A stretch of DNA of 64,000 nucleotides from an uncultured Christensenellaceae bacterium (GCA_910588155.1 CAJUPB010000002.1:124001-188000); one strand, 5' to 3'. Positions 35,159-43,478 are shown, numbered from the stretch's first letter. Numbers and translations: made by a program. The notes: generated by a model from the sequence alone, not told the origin.

Positions 35159-35434
35159 ATGAAAGGTTCGGGAAACGGAAATCCCGCGATTTGCGCAAAC
35201 AACCTTGTGCGAATTTCGCGCGGAGAAACTCCGTTTGATAGAATAAAGGGCGTAAGGCTCGCCGAGCTTACGGGTTCGAGCCTTAGCGAACGCGAAGACC
35301 TTATCGAGGATACCAAGTGGATGGTGGAGACCTACGAGCCAAGGGTGAGCGTAGAGAGCGTAAAATTGAAAACCACCGACGCGACGAATGGTCAAGTAGC
35401 CTTGACGGTCAACATCACGGGGAGGACTGATTGA
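35159..35434 (+). CDS. Baseplate wedge protein, gpW/gp25-like
   Basis: The 91-residue protein fits the GPW/gp25 family of small wedge proteins. It has ARGETPFDRIKGVR-type sequence (actual SRGETPFDRIKGVR), then EREDLIEDTKWMVETYEPRVSVESVKL. It lies directly before gpJ, its usual partner in the wedge. AAGGAGG precedes the start. Confidence 0.8.
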   Translation: MKGSGNGNPAICANNLVRISRGETPFDRIKGVRLAELTGSSLSEREDLIEDTKWMVETYEPRVSVESVKLKTTDATNGQVALTVNITGRTD

Positions 35435-36774
35435 TGGATTTTATAACGACCGATGCAGATAAACTTTACAATCAAATAATTACATCGCTTGAAAATTCGG
35501 TGGGAGAATCGCTCTATCCCGGAGACGAGCGTCGGCTTTTTGCCGAGGGTCTCGTCGCGGTTTTCGTTGCTATGTTCAATGCGATGAATGACGCAGCCAA
35601 GCAAAAAATGCTGAGGTATGCAAGGGGCGAGGTTCTCGATGCGCTGGGCGAGCGTGTGGGCGTGGAACGCATCCCTGCGACAAAAGCCACGACGACAATC
35701 CGGTTCAACGTCAATTCCGCGTTCGGTTCGAATATCGTCATACCGCAAGGGACGCGCGTAACGGGCGACAGTAAGCGGTATTTTGCCACTGTAACCGCCG
35801 CCATTCTTCTCGCAGGGGAAACACACGTCGACGTTGAAACGGAGAGCGTAGGCGAAGGTACGGAGTATAACGAGATATCGGCAGGAATGATAAATACGAT
35901 GGTAGACCCCATCGCGTACATCGACAACATAGAAAACATAACGATAACCGCAGGCGGCACAGACAAAGAATCGGATGACAGCCTTCGAACGCGCATACTT
36001 GCCGCGCCATCAAAGCTGTCGACGGCGGGGCCTATAAAAAGTTACAGATACTGGGCGATGACCGCAGACTCGACCATTTCCGACGTCGTCGTAACAAGCG
36101 AACAGCAGACGCTTAATCGTATGCTGGATGTGAACGGTAGAAAAGCCTACAAGGGCGGTTCGTTGCTTTTACTTGATACGCTGGTGGTCTTCCTTTCTGA
36201 CGGCACTACGGCGGCCGTAAAGGGTAGTGATTATACGGTCGACTATACGGACGATTTGATGACAATCACGCTTACAGCGGGCGGTAGGCTTGCCGACGCG
36301 ACGCAAATAAAAGTGAGCGTTGATACGACGAACGCAGGGACGGTCAGAATCATACCGATATGCGAAGGCGGCGAAATCCCCGACGAGGAAATTCTGCAAA
36401 AGGTCTATGATGTTTGCAACGCAGACGACATCCGTCCCATGACTGACATCGTAAAAGTTGAGCCGCCGACCGTTAAGACATACGACATCAATCTCACGTA
36501 CTACACGCTGGCTGAAGATGAAAGTGCTTGCATCGAAACAATCGAAAGCGATGGCGGGGCAATTGCGCAATACATCAAATGGCAGAGTGGGGCAATCGGA
36601 CGAGACATCAACCCCGATAAACTCCGCGCGTTGATTTTGAAACCGGACGGCGAAAACGCAGTAGGCGCATACCGTGTCGCAATTACAAGTCCGGCATTTG
36701 CCGAACTTGACGAGACGACGATAGCACAATTCTCCGGAACAATGACGGTAAAGCATGAGGTAGTAAAAGAATGA
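35434..36774 (+). CDS. Baseplate wedge protein, gpJ-like
   Basis: The 446-residue protein matches the baseplate J family: GEVLDALGERVGVERIPATKATTTIRF near residue 66, VIPQGTRVTGDSKRYF, GTEYNEISAG, DKESDDSLRTRIL near 180, then a DIRPMTDIVKVEPP segment near 335. It builds the wedge ring linking hub to fibres. The ATG at 35434 is preferred to the adjacent TTG at 35431. It overlaps gpI by 4 bases. Confidence 0.9.
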   Translation: MDFITTDADKLYNQIITSLENSVGESLYPGDERRLFAEGLVAVFVAMFNAMNDAAKQKMLRYARGEVLDALGERVGVERIPATKATTTIRFNVNSAFGSNIVIPQGTRVTGDSKRYFATVTAAILLAGETHVDVETESVGEGTEYNEISAGMINTMVDPIAYIDNIENITITAGGTDKESDDSLRTRILAAPSKLSTAGPIKSYRYWAMTADSTISDVVVTSEQQTLNRMLDVNGRKAYKGGSLLLLDTLVVFLSDGTTAAVKGSDYTVDYTDDLMTITLTAGGRLADATQIKVSVDTTNAGTVRIIPICEGGEIPDEEILQKVYDVCNADDIRPMTDIVKVEPPTVKTYDINLTYYTLAEDESACIETIESDGGAIAQYIKWQSGAIGRDINPDKLRALILKPDGENAVGAYRVAITSPAFAELDETTIAQFSGTMTVKHEVVKE

Positions 36775-37337
36775 AAATAACCACGTTGGAATTTTTGAAA
36801 CTGCTCCCGGAATTTATGCGTGAAGACGCGGCCGTAAAGTCTCTTGCCGAAGCGGTGGAATCTACCGTGCTTATTCCGGCGAACCGCGTAAAGACGGCAC
36901 GAGTGTGGGACCAAATAGACCGTTTGAACGATGCGCAGCTTGACGAGCTGGCATACGAGTTAGACGTTGACTGGTATAGCGCAGATTTGCCGATTGAAAG
37001 CAAACGCGCCATCATAAAAAGCTCAGATAAGGTCTATTCGAAACGCGGCACGAAATGGGCAATCGAGCAGATTATAAAAGACGTTTTCGGCGGCGGGTAT
37101 GTTACGGAGTGGAACAAGTATAACGGCGAACCGTTCCACTTCCGTGTTACAACGAGCTACCCGTTGCAGACACAGGATATAATCGACCGTTTCCGCGCAC
37201 TTGTCGCGGTCGCTAAACGAAGCAGCGCGGTGCTGGACGTTATCGAGTTTGCGCATTCGGGCGAGGTTACGGCATACGCCGCAACGGCACGAACCGGAAT
37301 GGCAGTGGTCGCGGTAGGCACAGCGGCGAATATTTAA
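36771..37337 (+). CDS. Tail protein I
   Basis: The 188-residue protein matches P2 gpI-type proteins. LLPEFMREDAAVKSLAEAV is near the N-terminus, DQIDRLNDAQLDELAYELDVDWY near 46, and KRGTKWAIEQIIKDVFG near 90. It connects the baseplate wedge to the fibre. The fibre gene follows after 15 bp. Confidence 0.88.
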   Translation: MKITTLEFLKLLPEFMREDAAVKSLAEAVESTVLIPANRVKTARVWDQIDRLNDAQLDELAYELDVDWYSADLPIESKRAIIKSSDKVYSKRGTKWAIEQIIKDVFGGGYVTEWNKYNGEPFHFRVTTSYPLQTQDIIDRFRALVAVAKRSSAVLDVIEFAHSGEVTAYAATARTGMAVVAVGTAANI

Positions 37338-37352
37338 GAGGAGGACGCTACA

Positions 37353-39452
37353 ATGTGGAATAGCGCAGTTATAACGAACGCGGGCAAGGAACTGCTCGCA
37401 AATTGGCTTGAGGGCGCAACGCTGAACTTTGACAGCGCAGCCACAGGCGAAGGAACGGTCGCAGATGCATACCTTATGGCGCAGACCGGACTCGTTGCGC
37501 AAAAGCAAACGCTCAGCATCATCAAAATGGACAGGGTGGCGAACGGTGTAAGATTGCAATTGCAATGCACCAGCGCAGGCGTAACGACGGGTTACATTAT
37601 CAATCAGATAGGCGTATGGGCAAGCCTTAACGGGAGCGAGAGCGCACTGGTCGCGCTTTATCAAGACGGGGTAGGTGTAAGCGTTCCGACACACGAAGAT
37701 ATGCCCGATTATGTTTTCACGTTTTACGCCACGCTCCAAATGTCGAATACCGGCATATTGACGGCAACGATAGACCATGAGGCTATGGTAACTCGTGCGG
37801 ACTTCGATGCCGGGATGAATACGAAATTCGATACGGCTGGTGCAGGCTTAAAAAAAGACGGTACTACGATAAAACACACAAACAGCATAGCCGCAGGCGG
37901 TAGCAAGGGGAGCGCGGGAGAAAAATCCTTCGGCGATAAAATCATAATCCCTTATGTTAAACACGATACCGAAGGGCATATCACGGAAAGCGATACGACC
38001 GAAATAACCCTACCATCTAACACAGCAACAACGACCGAAGACGGACTGATGAGTAAAGAGGATAAAGCCAAGCTGGATGCGGTCGGAATCATCTCGATTA
38101 CGGGCGCGACCGTTACGCTGGGCGGGTCTCTCACTTATAGCGGTTCTACAAAAACGAAAACGGTAAGCAGCGTGGTGGTCAACGGAAAGACGCTAACAGC
38201 CGGAACTGATTACGTTGTAAGCGGTAATACGGCGACCAGCGCAGGAACTTATACGCTTGTCATAACTGGGATAGGTCAATACGCCGGAGCGATAGGCAGG
38301 GCGTGGGAAATTGCGAAAGCGACTGGTTCAGTTTCGACAAGCCCAACAAGCCTAAATATGGTCGGCGCAATAGGTATGACGCGCACATTTACGGTTTCGC
38401 GTTCCGGTGACGGAGCTATCACTGCGAGCAGCAGCGACGTTTCCGTTGCGCAAGTGACAGTTTCGGGAACGACAGTCACCGTAAAAGCCGTTAAAAGCGG
38501 TTCTGCGACGATTACGGTCAATGTGGACGCAGGGACGAATTACAAGGCTACAAGCAAAACTGTGGCGGTTACGGCGACCGTGGCGTCGGCTACGCTTAAC
38601 GACAATTCGTGGGCGACGGTTAAAGCCATATCGGATGCTGGCGCGGGCGCGTCTGTGTGGTCGGTCGGGGCGACAAAAGAAATCGAAGTAAAAGGCACGG
38701 TGGGAACGCTGAGCGTCGACCAATCGCTCTGGGTTTTCATTATAGGGTTCAACCACAATGCAGCATATGAGGGTTCGAATAAAATACACTTCCAAGGGTT
38801 CAAAACGGCACAATCGGGCGGCAAGGACGTCGGTTTGATTGACAGCAAGTACAATTCGAGCTATACTGATGGTACGAAGTATTTTAACATCAACCACTGG
38901 GGTTATTACAACTACGGCGGCTGGTCGGCTTCGGATTTGCGGTATGACGTTCTCGGTAGTACGAACGTAGCACCGAGCAACTACGGCGAGGTTAAAGCAT
39001 CCGGCGCAACGGGAAATAACGCAACAAACACCTGCGCGACGAACCCCGTGGCCGGCACGTTGATGGCGGCTCTACCGTCCGACCTCAGAGCGGTGCTAAA
39101 ACCGATAACAAAATACACGGATAACGTGGGTGGCGGTTCGGGAAGCACGCAATCGAATGTAACGGCAACGACAGACTATCTGCCGTTGCTTTCGATGAAA
39201 GAGGTGTTCGGCAGTACAAACGGATACGCAAACAGCTACGAGGGCAACTATCAAGCACAGTACAGTTATTATGCAAACGGCAATTCAAAAGTCAAATACA
39301 AGCATTCAGACGTGAATACGGCTGCGTGGTGGTGGCTGCGGTCGCCGACTTGCAGTTATGACGGCTATTTCTGCGCTGTGTGGTCGTCGGGCAGTAACAC
39401 CACTGGCTCCGCTGACTATTCTGCCGCGCTCGCGCCGGCTTTCGCAGTCTAA
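37353..39452 (+). CDS. Tail fibre with DGR variable C-terminal lectin-like domain
   Basis: The 699-residue protein starts with a tail-collar fibre domain (ITNAGKELLANWLEG). It continues with Ig-like/BIg2-like modules (about 248-415) and a DUF6273-type, C-type-lectin-like domain (about 420-699). The last 43 codons form the variable repeat of the retroelement. Codons 666-672, 682-686, 688-689 and 696 correspond to Asn/Tyr/Asp codons in the template repeat. Of these only 682 is unchanged. The rigid frame WWWLRSP, FCAVWSSGS and SAALAP is invariant. It is the probable receptor-binding tip. Confidence 0.92.
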   Translation: MWNSAVITNAGKELLANWLEGATLNFDSAATGEGTVADAYLMAQTGLVAQKQTLSIIKMDRVANGVRLQLQCTSAGVTTGYIINQIGVWASLNGSESALVALYQDGVGVSVPTHEDMPDYVFTFYATLQMSNTGILTATIDHEAMVTRADFDAGMNTKFDTAGAGLKKDGTTIKHTNSIAAGGSKGSAGEKSFGDKIIIPYVKHDTEGHITESDTTEITLPSNTATTTEDGLMSKEDKAKLDAVGIISITGATVTLGGSLTYSGSTKTKTVSSVVVNGKTLTAGTDYVVSGNTATSAGTYTLVITGIGQYAGAIGRAWEIAKATGSVSTSPTSLNMVGAIGMTRTFTVSRSGDGAITASSSDVSVAQVTVSGTTVTVKAVKSGSATITVNVDAGTNYKATSKTVAVTATVASATLNDNSWATVKAISDAGAGASVWSVGATKEIEVKGTVGTLSVDQSLWVFIIGFNHNAAYEGSNKIHFQGFKTAQSGGKDVGLIDSKYNSSYTDGTKYFNINHWGYYNYGGWSASDLRYDVLGSTNVAPSNYGEVKASGATGNNATNTCATNPVAGTLMAALPSDLRAVLKPITKYTDNVGGGSGSTQSNVTATTDYLPLLSMKEVFGSTNGYANSYEGNYQAQYSYYANGNSKVKYKHSDVNTAAWWWLRSPTCSYDGYFCAVWSSGSNTTGSADYSAALAPAFAV
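39320..39446 (+). repeat. DGR variable repeat (VR)
   Basis: The 127-bp VR aligns without gaps to the template repeat at 40008-40134. There are 17 differences, all opposite a template adenine (A to C, G or T). The other 97 template bases, and 13 of its 30 adenines, are unchanged. The 3' end includes an adenine-free GC-rich stretch (39423-39438), the likely initiation-of-homing site. It ends 3 bases before the fibre stop codon. Confidence 0.96.
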
Positions 39453-39471
39453 TCATACAATCGGAGAAATC

Positions 39472-39491
39472 GCGCCCACGACAGTGGGCGC
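39472..39491 (+). promoter_or_regulatory. DGR target hairpin downstream of VR
   Basis: GCGCCCAC pairs perfectly with GTGGGCGC around a GACA loop, an 8-bp stem and 4-nt loop. It lies 25 bases after the VR and after the fibre stop. The Bordetella phage DGR needs a hairpin of the same size at the same place for efficient homing, so this is very likely its equivalent. No T-run follows, which argues against a terminator. Confidence 0.85.
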
Positions 39492-39509
39492 AAAAAGGAA
39501 GGTACACAA

Positions 39510-39968
39510 ATGTCGGTACTGAAATCAAAACGGTCCGAAAGCAAAGCGGAGTTCGTAAACACTGCGAACGAAATCTATACGCGGACAATCGCGTTTCTAA
39601 CGCGGTTGTCCGCGCGGTATGCTCGGCTTTTGGCAACTGACGTGGCAAGGCTCGCGTCCGAGGTGGTAGACCACGCCGAAAAGGCGAACAGCATCTACCC
39701 ATCAAGCGACGAGCGACGAAGACTGCGCGAGGCGCACATCTTGGAATCCAGAGCGTCGCTCATGGCGTTAGACGTGCATCTCGCGCATTGTTATTCAATT
39801 ATGGCATTGAACCCGGCTGGGTGTTTTGAAACATCTTCCGGAAAGCCAGTCAAGGCTTCGGATGCATCGCAACGCCTTGATAAAATGTCCCAGACGCTCG
39901 GCGAACTCATCGACAAAGAGAATGCACTGCTGACGGGACTGCTAAAATCAGATAAGAAGAGCGGCTGA
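39510..39968 (+). CDS. avd: DGR accessory protein, Avd-like
   Basis: The 152-residue basic helical protein matches the Avd accessory type, a four-helix bundle related to 23S-intervening-sequence proteins that binds the reverse transcriptase and template RNA. Features are the basic N-terminus KSKRSESKAEF, the long helices TIAFLTRLSARYARLLATDV and SRASLMALDVHLAHCYSIM, and a C-terminal helix LDKMSQTLGELIDKENALL. It lies between VR and TR as in phage DGRs. AAGGAAGG precedes the ATG. Confidence 0.88.
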   Translation: MSVLKSKRSESKAEFVNTANEIYTRTIAFLTRLSARYARLLATDVARLASEVVDHAEKANSIYPSSDERRRLREAHILESRASLMALDVHLAHCYSIMALNPAGCFETSSGKPVKASDASQRLDKMSQTLGELIDKENALLTGLLKSDKKSG

Positions 39969-40007
39969 GCCGTTCCCTTTGGGTGTGTTCCTGTAAATCT
40001 GCGAGTG

Positions 40008-40134
40008 GGCTGCGTGGTGGTGGCTGCGGTCGCCGAATTACAATAATAACAACAATTTCTGCGCTGTGTGGTCGTCGGGCAGTAACAACAATAACAACGC
40101 TAACAATTCTGCCGCGCTCGCGCCGGATTTCGCA
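40008..40134 (+). repeat. DGR template repeat (TR)
   Basis: The 127-bp TR holds 30 adenines, 26 of them in 13 AAY codons when read in the frame of the fibre. AAY can mutate to any of 15 amino acids but never to a stop. The adenine-free flanks match the VR perfectly. It is not part of a protein gene. It starts 40 bases after avd and is presumably transcribed as a structured RNA and copied with adenine errors. Confidence 0.96.
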
Positions 40135-40390
40135 CCTTCCCGAAAGGGAGGCGTGGTCATAAGTAGTAGCCTTGAGTGAACCAAAGACCGAAGCGAAAGG
40201 AGGAACACTTCCCGGATGAAAATCCAAAACAGCTGCATTTTTGCAAGTGGAGAGAAATCTCCATTTTGCTGACGACCGGACACGGACGCTCCTTGCATGG
40301 CGGGAGAGAGTGCATCACCCCGTTTCATGTGTCAGGTCAAAGCGGTTTAGACTGTACCCTACACCACAACCGTGCGGCAGGCGAATAATT
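40135..40390 (+). ncRNA. TR RNA 3' spacer with two GAAA-loop hairpins
   Basis: This 256-bp stretch between TR and the reverse transcriptase has no confident gene. CTTCCC/GGGAGG with a GAAA loop at 40136-40151 follows the TR directly. A second hairpin, TGGAGA/TCTCCA with GAAA, lies at 40248-40263 and can extend to nine pairs. In characterised DGRs the region 3' of TR is part of the RNA used for priming and RT binding. Similar function is inferred. Confidence 0.6.
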
Positions 40391-41605
40391 ATGACAAGTA
40401 ACGAACGACACGAAGCAAGATACCAACGCAGAAAAGCGCAAAGAGAACAGCGCAAAACCGAACGTGCGAGAACGGTCGGTGGTTTAAGTCGCGTTTTTAC
40501 ATTCAATGCGATGTTTAAAAACGGCAAACGGTGCTGTAACGGAGTACGCTGGAAAAACAGCGTTCAACGGTTCGAAATGCATCTTTTCTCCGGAACGGCA
40601 AAACGGCGGCGTGAACTGTTCGAACACAAATGGACACCCGGAAAATACATACAATTTCCAATCAACGAACGGGGCAAAGCGCGGGACATAAGCGCACCGA
40701 AGATAGACGACAGGCAAGTGCATAAAACACTGACGCGCGGTGCGCTCCTCCCGTTATATACCCCAGACATGATATACGAAAACGGCGCGAGTCTTCCGGG
40801 CAAAGGTTTTCATTTCGGAATGCGGATGCTTGCCGACGATTTGCGTGAGCATTATAGACGCTATGGACGCGAAGGCTGGGTTTTGCTTATGGATTACAAG
40901 CAATTCTTCCCTTCGGCATCCCACGCGGCTATTTTTGACCGCCACAAAAAGCTGTTGCGGCATCCGAACATACGAGAAATAGCAGACAAGATAGTCCGAA
41001 CAATTCCGGGCGAACACGGACTGCCGCTCGGTGTAGAGGTCAGTCAAATGGAGATGGTAGGCTTGCCGTCTCCGGTTGATAACTACATCAAATGTCAGCT
41101 TCACATTAAAGGCGCGAGCCATTATATGGACGATTATCCCGTACTGATACCGCCACACCGAGACCCGGAAGAAATACTGAACAAAATAGTCGATAAGGCG
41201 GCAAAATACGGATTGACGGTAAATCTTGCCAAGACGCACATCTGCCCGCTTACTAAACCGTTCAAATACTGCAAAGCGAAATTCAGATTGACGGAGACAG
41301 GGAAAGTAGTTATAAACGGCAACCGCAAAAGCGTCCCTCGCGCCCGTCATAAATTCAAAGCACTGAAGAGGATGTACGATAGCGGAGAAAGAACCTTCGA
41401 AGACGTGCGCGCTTCGATACAGGGGTCAATTGCATATTTTGAAAATTACAATGACCACAATCTAGTGCTGAAATTGCGTCGGCTCGTTTATTCGCTTTTC
41501 GGGTTTAAGTTAGATAAACGCCATAACATCATCAAGGAGGACTACGACCAGTGCGATATGTACTTTTCAAACGCTTTCGAGGAATGGGCCTTTGCGGGAA
41601 CGTAA
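40391..41605 (+). CDS. DGR reverse transcriptase
   Basis: The 404-residue protein has reverse transcriptase motifs: A (LLMDYKQFF, catalytic Asp 168), the DGR-type LPLGVEVSQ (about 211-219), and YMDD at 245-248. LTVNLAKTHICP forms the following region. The basic N-terminus fits RNA binding. It copies TR RNA with misincorporation at adenines. The ATG at 40391 is preferred. The same frame is open from a TTG at 40241, but that would translate the spacer hairpin. The pairing with TR, VR and avd separates it from retrons and group II introns. Confidence 0.95.
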   Translation: MTSNERHEARYQRRKAQREQRKTERARTVGGLSRVFTFNAMFKNGKRCCNGVRWKNSVQRFEMHLFSGTAKRRRELFEHKWTPGKYIQFPINERGKARDISAPKIDDRQVHKTLTRGALLPLYTPDMIYENGASLPGKGFHFGMRMLADDLREHYRRYGREGWVLLMDYKQFFPSASHAAIFDRHKKLLRHPNIREIADKIVRTIPGEHGLPLGVEVSQMEMVGLPSPVDNYIKCQLHIKGASHYMDDYPVLIPPHRDPEEILNKIVDKAAKYGLTVNLAKTHICPLTKPFKYCKAKFRLTETGKVVINGNRKSVPRARHKFKALKRMYDSGERTFEDVRASIQGSIAYFENYNDHNLVLKLRRLVYSLFGFKLDKRHNIIKEDYDQCDMYFSNAFEEWAFAGT

Positions 41606-41979
41606 ATCTGCCATACGGGACGGTTTGCGAATCTGAAGGCGAGATAATAACTAAAGACGGGGATGCGCTCGTACTTGTAACAAGCGAGAACGCGCATCTA
41701 TATTTCGCCAGAGACGACGACGGGTGCGGACTGGAACGCGGACGGCTTACACAGGCGATACAGGCGAGTCTCCGTGCGCCGGCAAAACAAGAAAGCGCAG
41801 CTAATCGACAAAAACGGCAAGCCGCGTGGGAGCGGATATGGGGCGACCCGAAATTGCAACAATACAAGATGCGCGAACACGCCGACTACTGGCTGTGGAA
41901 TCACGCATTTTTCAACGCCGATATCGAAACGCTGAAATACATTTTACGGGTCATAGGAGGTGGAACGTGTACAAAATAA
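41551..41979 (+). CDS. Hypothetical late phage protein
   Basis: The 142-residue protein starts with GTG behind GGAGG and overlaps the reverse transcriptase by 55 bases. It has a beta-rich N-terminal half and a Trp-containing helical C-terminal half (YWLWNHAFFNADIETLKYIL). It was not recognised. Tight coupling to the reverse transcriptase suggests co-expression. Confidence 0.6.
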   Translation: MRYVLFKRFRGMGLCGNVNLPYGTVCESEGEIITKDGDALVLVTSENAHLYFARDDDGCGLERGRLTQAIQASLRAPAKQESAANRQKRQAAWERIWGDPKLQQYKMREHADYWLWNHAFFNADIETLKYILRVIGGGTCTK

Positions 41980-42299
41980 TCAAGAGCGACGGAACGGGGC
42001 TGGGCGTAACCGACTCCGTTTTATTTATCAAGGTCAGTCCCGAAGGAACGTATATCGAGGCGGACGAAGACGAGGCCGTAGGTGTGGCTTTTGAGGGAAC
42101 GGCCTACAATTTGCCGGGGCATTCCGAAATCGCCGATGCGGATACCGTCACACTTGCGCCCATCACGCTCGGAGAATACATCAAAGAGCAGAACACGAAA
42201 TGGGAGCGGATGCAGGCGGGCGTGGACTACCTCGCAATGATGTCCGGCGTTGACTTCGATACCGAGCAGAGCGAGCGAAAAGAGGAGGTGGCTGAATAA
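41967..42299 (+). CDS. Hypothetical late phage protein
   Basis: The 110-residue protein starts with GTG at 41967 behind TAGGAGGTGG. It is beta-rich at the N-terminus (YKIIKSDGTGLGVTDSVLFIK), with a helical C-terminus. It lies directly before an XkdX-like gene, as many small tail-associated proteins do. Its function is unknown. Confidence 0.6.
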   Translation: MYKIIKSDGTGLGVTDSVLFIKVSPEGTYIEADEDEAVGVAFEGTAYNLPGHSEIADADTVTLAPITLGEYIKEQNTKWERMQAGVDYLAMMSGVDFDTEQSERKEEVAE

Positions 42300-42439
42300 T
42301 GGCAAGCGCGAAATTCGAGAAAGTCCGCGAATATTTCGAGAAGGGACTGTGGGCGAAAGCGTGGGTAAAAAACGCGGTCGTAAAAGGCTGGATAACCGCC
42401 GAAGAGTACGAGACGATAACGGGGGAGGCTTATGAGTAA
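42299..42439 (+). CDS. XkdX-like small phage protein
   Basis: The 46-residue product fits the XkdX family seen at the end of Bacillota phage tail operons. KVREYFEKGLWAKAWVKNAV is followed by GWITAEEYETITGE. The start overlaps the previous stop (TAATG), and GAGGAGG lies upstream. The role is not established. Confidence 0.75.
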   Translation: MASAKFEKVREYFEKGLWAKAWVKNAVVKGWITAEEYETITGEAYE

Positions 42440-42563
42440 CGAAGAATTAACCATCGAGAACATCTGCGCAGCTTGCGGAAAAGGCCCGTGCGAAACGCCG
42501 TGCGATAAGTGGTACGCATTACTGAGCGGAGTAAAAATAACGCCGGAGGATTTAGAGTCATGA
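42432..42563 (+). CDS. Very small Cys-rich phage protein
   Basis: The 43-residue product has four cysteines (CAACGKGPC, TPCDKW) and could bind metal. GGGGGAGG precedes the ATG inside the XkdX-like gene, and the stop overlaps the next start. It was not recognised. Confidence 0.5.
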   Translation: MSNEELTIENICAACGKGPCETPCDKWYALLSGVKITPEDLES

Positions 42564-42922
42564 CGGCAACATTGATAACTTGCATCATTTCATGGGCGGT
42601 GTCGTTCTTTTTAGGCGGCCTCGCCTCTTTTATTATCGCCAAGTACAAAGGGATGCAGAAACGCGAAAAAGCCTTGCAGGACGGCGTACAAAGCCTTCTG
42701 CGCAATCAACTGATTGAATACCACGACAAATACACACGTCGCGGATACTGCCCCATTTACGCCAAGGAATCGGCTCGGCGTAGTTACGAGGCATACCATG
42801 AGCTGGGTGGTAACGGCGTGATAACTAAACTATACGAAGACATTATGGCTCTTCCGGAAACACCGGCAGAGAAGAAAGCACGGGCGAAATCAAAACAAAA
42901 TAATCAAGGAGGCGAAGAATAA
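42560..42922 (+). CDS. Phage membrane-anchored protein near holin
   Basis: The 120-residue protein has one N-terminal membrane segment (about residues 4-27), then a basic stretch (KYKGMQKREKAL) and a helical soluble part. A Cys/Tyr-containing segment (YTRRGYCPIYAKESARRSY) follows. This type often precedes the holin gene and may assist lysis, but this is not established. It overlaps the holin start by one base. Confidence 0.65.
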   Translation: MTATLITCIISWAVSFFLGGLASFIIAKYKGMQKREKALQDGVQSLLRNQLIEYHDKYTRRGYCPIYAKESARRSYEAYHELGGNGVITKLYEDIMALPETPAEKKARAKSKQNNQGGEE

Positions 42923-43314
42923 TGAACTGGACGGAAATTCTCTTCAGCGTGGTAGGCGTAATACTGACCGCGCTGGCATCGTGGGCGGTCGCCAAGCTGA
43001 CCGCGCTCATTGACAGCAAAGTAAAAGACGGGAAGGCGAAAGGCTTTCTGAACACCGCGCTGTCGGTTATAACGGACGTAGTAAAGCAGACCTATCAGAC
43101 CTATGTGGAGAATTTGAAAGCGGAGGGGAAATTCGATGCATCTGCGCAAAAGGTCGCGCTTGAAAAAGCTGTGAATACAATCAAGGGTCTGCTTTCGGAA
43201 AAGGTGCAGAGCTACATATCCGAGAATTACGGCGACACCGAAAAGTGGATAACCACGCAGGTGGAGTCAGCGATTTATAGCTTAAAGAACGCAACGCCTA
43301 CGACAACTGAATAA
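42922..43314 (+). CDS. LLH-type phage holin
   Basis: The 130-residue protein has one N-terminal transmembrane helix (about 5-27) followed by an amphipathic helical region, DGKAKGFLNTALSVITDVVKQ, as in the LLH holin family (Holin_LLH). Holins permeabilise the membrane at the end of infection. An endolysin normally accompanies the holin, but none is seen nearby. AAGGAGG precedes the ATG. Confidence 0.78.
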   Translation: MNWTEILFSVVGVILTALASWAVAKLTALIDSKVKDGKAKGFLNTALSVITDVVKQTYQTYVENLKAEGKFDASAQKVALEKAVNTIKGLLSEKVQSYISENYGDTEKWITTQVESAIYSLKNATPTTTE

Positions 43315-43478
43315 TAAAGAAGCGGGGCAGAGAACCCCGCATATCGCGGACAAGGGAAACGCGAAGTTCGAGCCTTCGCACCGCGACCACCGCGCAGTCG
43401 GCGCGGCATAATTTTCTCCTTTATTTTTTCGGCGGCAAAGCGGAAAGACGCTTGACGGCTCGGACAGACGAGTGAAAG

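Noticed and set aside
39472..39491. Terminator after the fibre gene
   Set aside because: The hairpin is GC-rich but followed by AAAAA on the plus strand, not T, and it matches the DGR target hairpin better.
40241..40390. Extended reverse transcriptase starting at TTG 40241
   Set aside because: The extra 50 codons cover an RNA hairpin and show no reverse-transcriptase-like sequence. The ATG at 40391 gives a normal DGR reverse transcriptase.
40391..41605. Retron or group II intron reverse transcriptase
   Set aside because: The adenine-specific TR/VR pair, adjacent Avd-like gene and DGR-type SQ motif fit a DGR. No maturase domain or msr/msd layout is seen.
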